From contig JBBHKE010001904.1 of NCBI GenBank assembly GCA_037447655.1, positions 62,001 through 126,000 of the forward strand: a stretch of 64,000 bases of DNA, given 5' to 3'. Source of the stretch: Zygnema cylindricum (Eukaryota > Streptophyta > Zygnematophyceae > Zygnematales > Zygnemataceae). A model generated the notes under the pieces. It made no database searches, was not told where the DNA came from, and was given only the letters and a program-made list of their open reading frames with translations. Both the position numbers and the translations under genes were made by a program. Within the stretch, counting starts at the first letter, position 1. Each line of letters starts with the position of its first letter. Below are positions 62,105 through 64,000 of the stretch, piece after piece.

Positions 62105-63663
62105 TCTACCAATCAAATTTATCTAACATATTTTCGATGGCCTTCGTTTTTGTTAGTCTGATAATTTTGTTTGGTCTATAGGCACTAGTTTAGCAAGCTC
62201 TTCCGTTTTCTGACAATTATCTATAAGATTTGAATTTAGAAAGCTTTTCCATTTCTGCCTTTTAGCATTTGCTACATCAAATTTATCTAGCATATTTCCG
62301 ATGGTATATTTTCGATGGCATCTAACTCATTTTACTTGAAAGAGAAAGGGTAGTAACTAGTTTAGCAAGCCCTTTTGTTTTCCATCAGAGTTGAGTTTAG
62401 CAAGCCCTTAATTTTTTGCTTGTTTTCTACAAGAGTTGCACTACTTTTAGCATCTGCCGTATCAAATTTATCTAACAAATTTTCGATGGTATATTTCTGA
62501 TGGTATCTAACTCTTTTAACTAAACAGATAAAAAAAAGAGAAAGGTATCTAACTCTTTTTACTTAAAAGAGAATAAAAAAAGAGAAAAAGTCAAAACTAG
62601 TTGAGCAAGCCTTTAAGTTTTGTGTCTCTTTTCCATAGGAGTTCAGTTTAGCAAGCCCTTCTCCATAAGAGTTACACTACTTTTAGCATTTGCCGTATCA
62701 AATTTATCTAGCACATTTCCAATGGTATATTTTCGATGGTATCTAACTCCTTTTACTTAAAAGAGCATCTGTTGTATGAAATTTATCTAGTACATTTCCG
62801 ATTGTATATTTCCAATGGTATCTAACTCATTTTACTTGAAAGAGAAAGGATCAAAACCAGTTTAACAAGCCTTTCTGTTTTATGTTTTTTTTCTATAGGA
62901 GTTATATTTCAAATGGTATCTAAGTCTTTTTACTTGAAAGATAAAAAGAAAAGAGAAAAATTTCGAACCAGTTGAGGAAGCCTTTCCGCTTTCTGTCTAT
63001 TTTCCATATGAGTTGAGTTTAGCAAGCCCTTCTGTTTATGTATGTTTAGGAGTTACACGTCTTTAAGCATCTGCTGTATCAAATTTATCTAGCATATTTT
63101 TGATGGTACCTAACCCATTTTAATTGAAAGAGAAAGGGTCAAAAATAGTTTAGCAAGCCTTACTGTTTTATATATGTTTCCCATAATGGTTAAGTTTAGC
63201 AAACGCTTCTGTTTTAGTTTTTTTTTTCCATAGGAATTGAGTTTAACAAGCCCTTTTGTTTTATGTTTGTTTTTTATAAGAGTTACACTACTTTTAGCAT
63301 CTGCCGTATCTAATTTAACTAGCATATTTATAATGGTTAATTTCAGATGGAATCTAACATATTTTACTTGAAAGAGAAAAAGAAGAGAGAAAGGGTCAGA
63401 GCCAGTTTAGCAAGCCCTTGTGTTTTCTGTCCGTTTTCCACATATCTTTTTTCATAAGAGTTGAGTTTAGCAAGCCCTTCTTTTTTATGTTTGTTTCCCA
63501 TAGGAGTTGCACTACTTTCAGCAACTGTTGTATCAAATTTATCCAGCATGTTTCTTATGAGTTGCAAGACTTTCAGCATATGAGTAACATATTTTCAGTG
63601 GTATCTAGCATATTTTTGATGGCCTCCTTTTGGTAGTTAACTTATTCTGATTGGTCTGTTTTT
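62105..63663 (-). repeat. Decayed tandem array of a copia pol segment
   Basis: ATCAAATTTATCTAGCATAT recurs about eight times (near 62115, 62277, 62461, 62696, 62777, 63079, 63309, 63534). It alternates with GTTTAGCAAGCCCTTCTG and ACTTGAAAGAGAAA. On the minus strand the unit reads like the RT-RNase H connection (IGNMLDKFD, then GLAKLNS), cf. IGNMLEKFQ of element B. Spacing is irregular (about 80-300 bases). No long frame survives. Confidence 0.75.
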
Positions 63664-64000
63664 TGTTGAAAAGAGGTAATTAATAGTTCAGTTCTCTATT
63701 TTAGTTAGACTTTAGAGAGAGAGAGGATTAAAGGCACGCCATGGCTGCCGTTTTATTTAGAAGGTGGCAGACTGAAAATAGGGCATTTTACCAAAATGTT
63801 ACCTAAGTCCGGATTTGAACATAAGACCTACGGATTCCTTATAACCAGTCCCATTAACCTTTAAGTCACTAAGGAAAATATACAAATGATAGGTTTCGTA
63901 AAAACCTAAATAATGACGCGACAGCTAATTCATAACAAACTAACGACGAGGTGCATATGAACAATTCATGCACGGACGCGAATCTCAACCGTGTAAATAT
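63664..64000 (+). repeat. Copia LTR start, plus orientation, runs off the window
   Basis: TGTTGAAAAGAGGTAATTAA is the sense start of the element C LTR. GGCACGCCATGGCTGCCG follows, and GGATTTGAAC lies at 63811-63820 (inverse B box). It faces away from the LTR fragment at 61690-62104. Confidence 0.8.

Overview
The window is a repeat-dominated piece of a streptophyte nuclear genome (land plant or close algal relative). Three things point there: plant-type Ty1/copia and chromovirus Ty3/gypsy retrotransposons, a spliced GT-AG gene whose bZIP basic region matches the HY5 class, and Helitron-like termini of plant form. Nothing in the sequence fixes the species. I saw no bacterial genes, rRNA, functional tRNA or CRISPR.

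Layout. 1-7228: copia element A (+), broken by stops and frameshifts, with its 3' LTR followed by a 40-bp tandem array and a second copy of the LTR end. 7260-8222: hAT remnant and anonymous DNA. 8239-14673: copia B (-), nearly intact, with two 1041-bp LTRs and one homopolymer frameshift, apparently sitting inside a small hAT element. 15081-23950: gene-poor, with non-autonomous hAT-type elements (two with perfect 8-bp target duplications), a foldback element and another TIR element. 23951-32263: the only host gene I can support, a 12-exon HY5-like bZIP factor of about 668 residues whose N-terminal half is built from tandemly duplicated phase-1 exons; one intron carries Helitron-like ends. 34704-54121: a three-level nest. 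Copia E (-, TSD AGGGT on both sides) carries chromovirus D (+) in its 5' LTR, and D carries copia C (-) in its gag. 56386-60280: truncated copia F (-). 60560-64000: a Helitron-like end, three related LTR copies in mixed orientation, and a decayed tandem array made from a copia pol segment.

Common themes. All five copia elements place the gag start codon inside the LTR, and their primer-binding site lies within the gag frame; it matches the anticodon-loop region of initiator tRNA-Met (half-tRNA priming, as in Drosophila copia and yeast Ty5) rather than the tRNA 3' end. The gypsy element instead uses a conventional 3'-end-type site. It also has an uninterrupted extra reading frame between its chromodomain and 3' LTR that I do not recognise. 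This frame, the exon-duplicated bZIP gene and the palindrome-bearing 40-bp array are the most interesting items. Exon boundaries, element edges and similarities were judged by eye, without alignment or database search.
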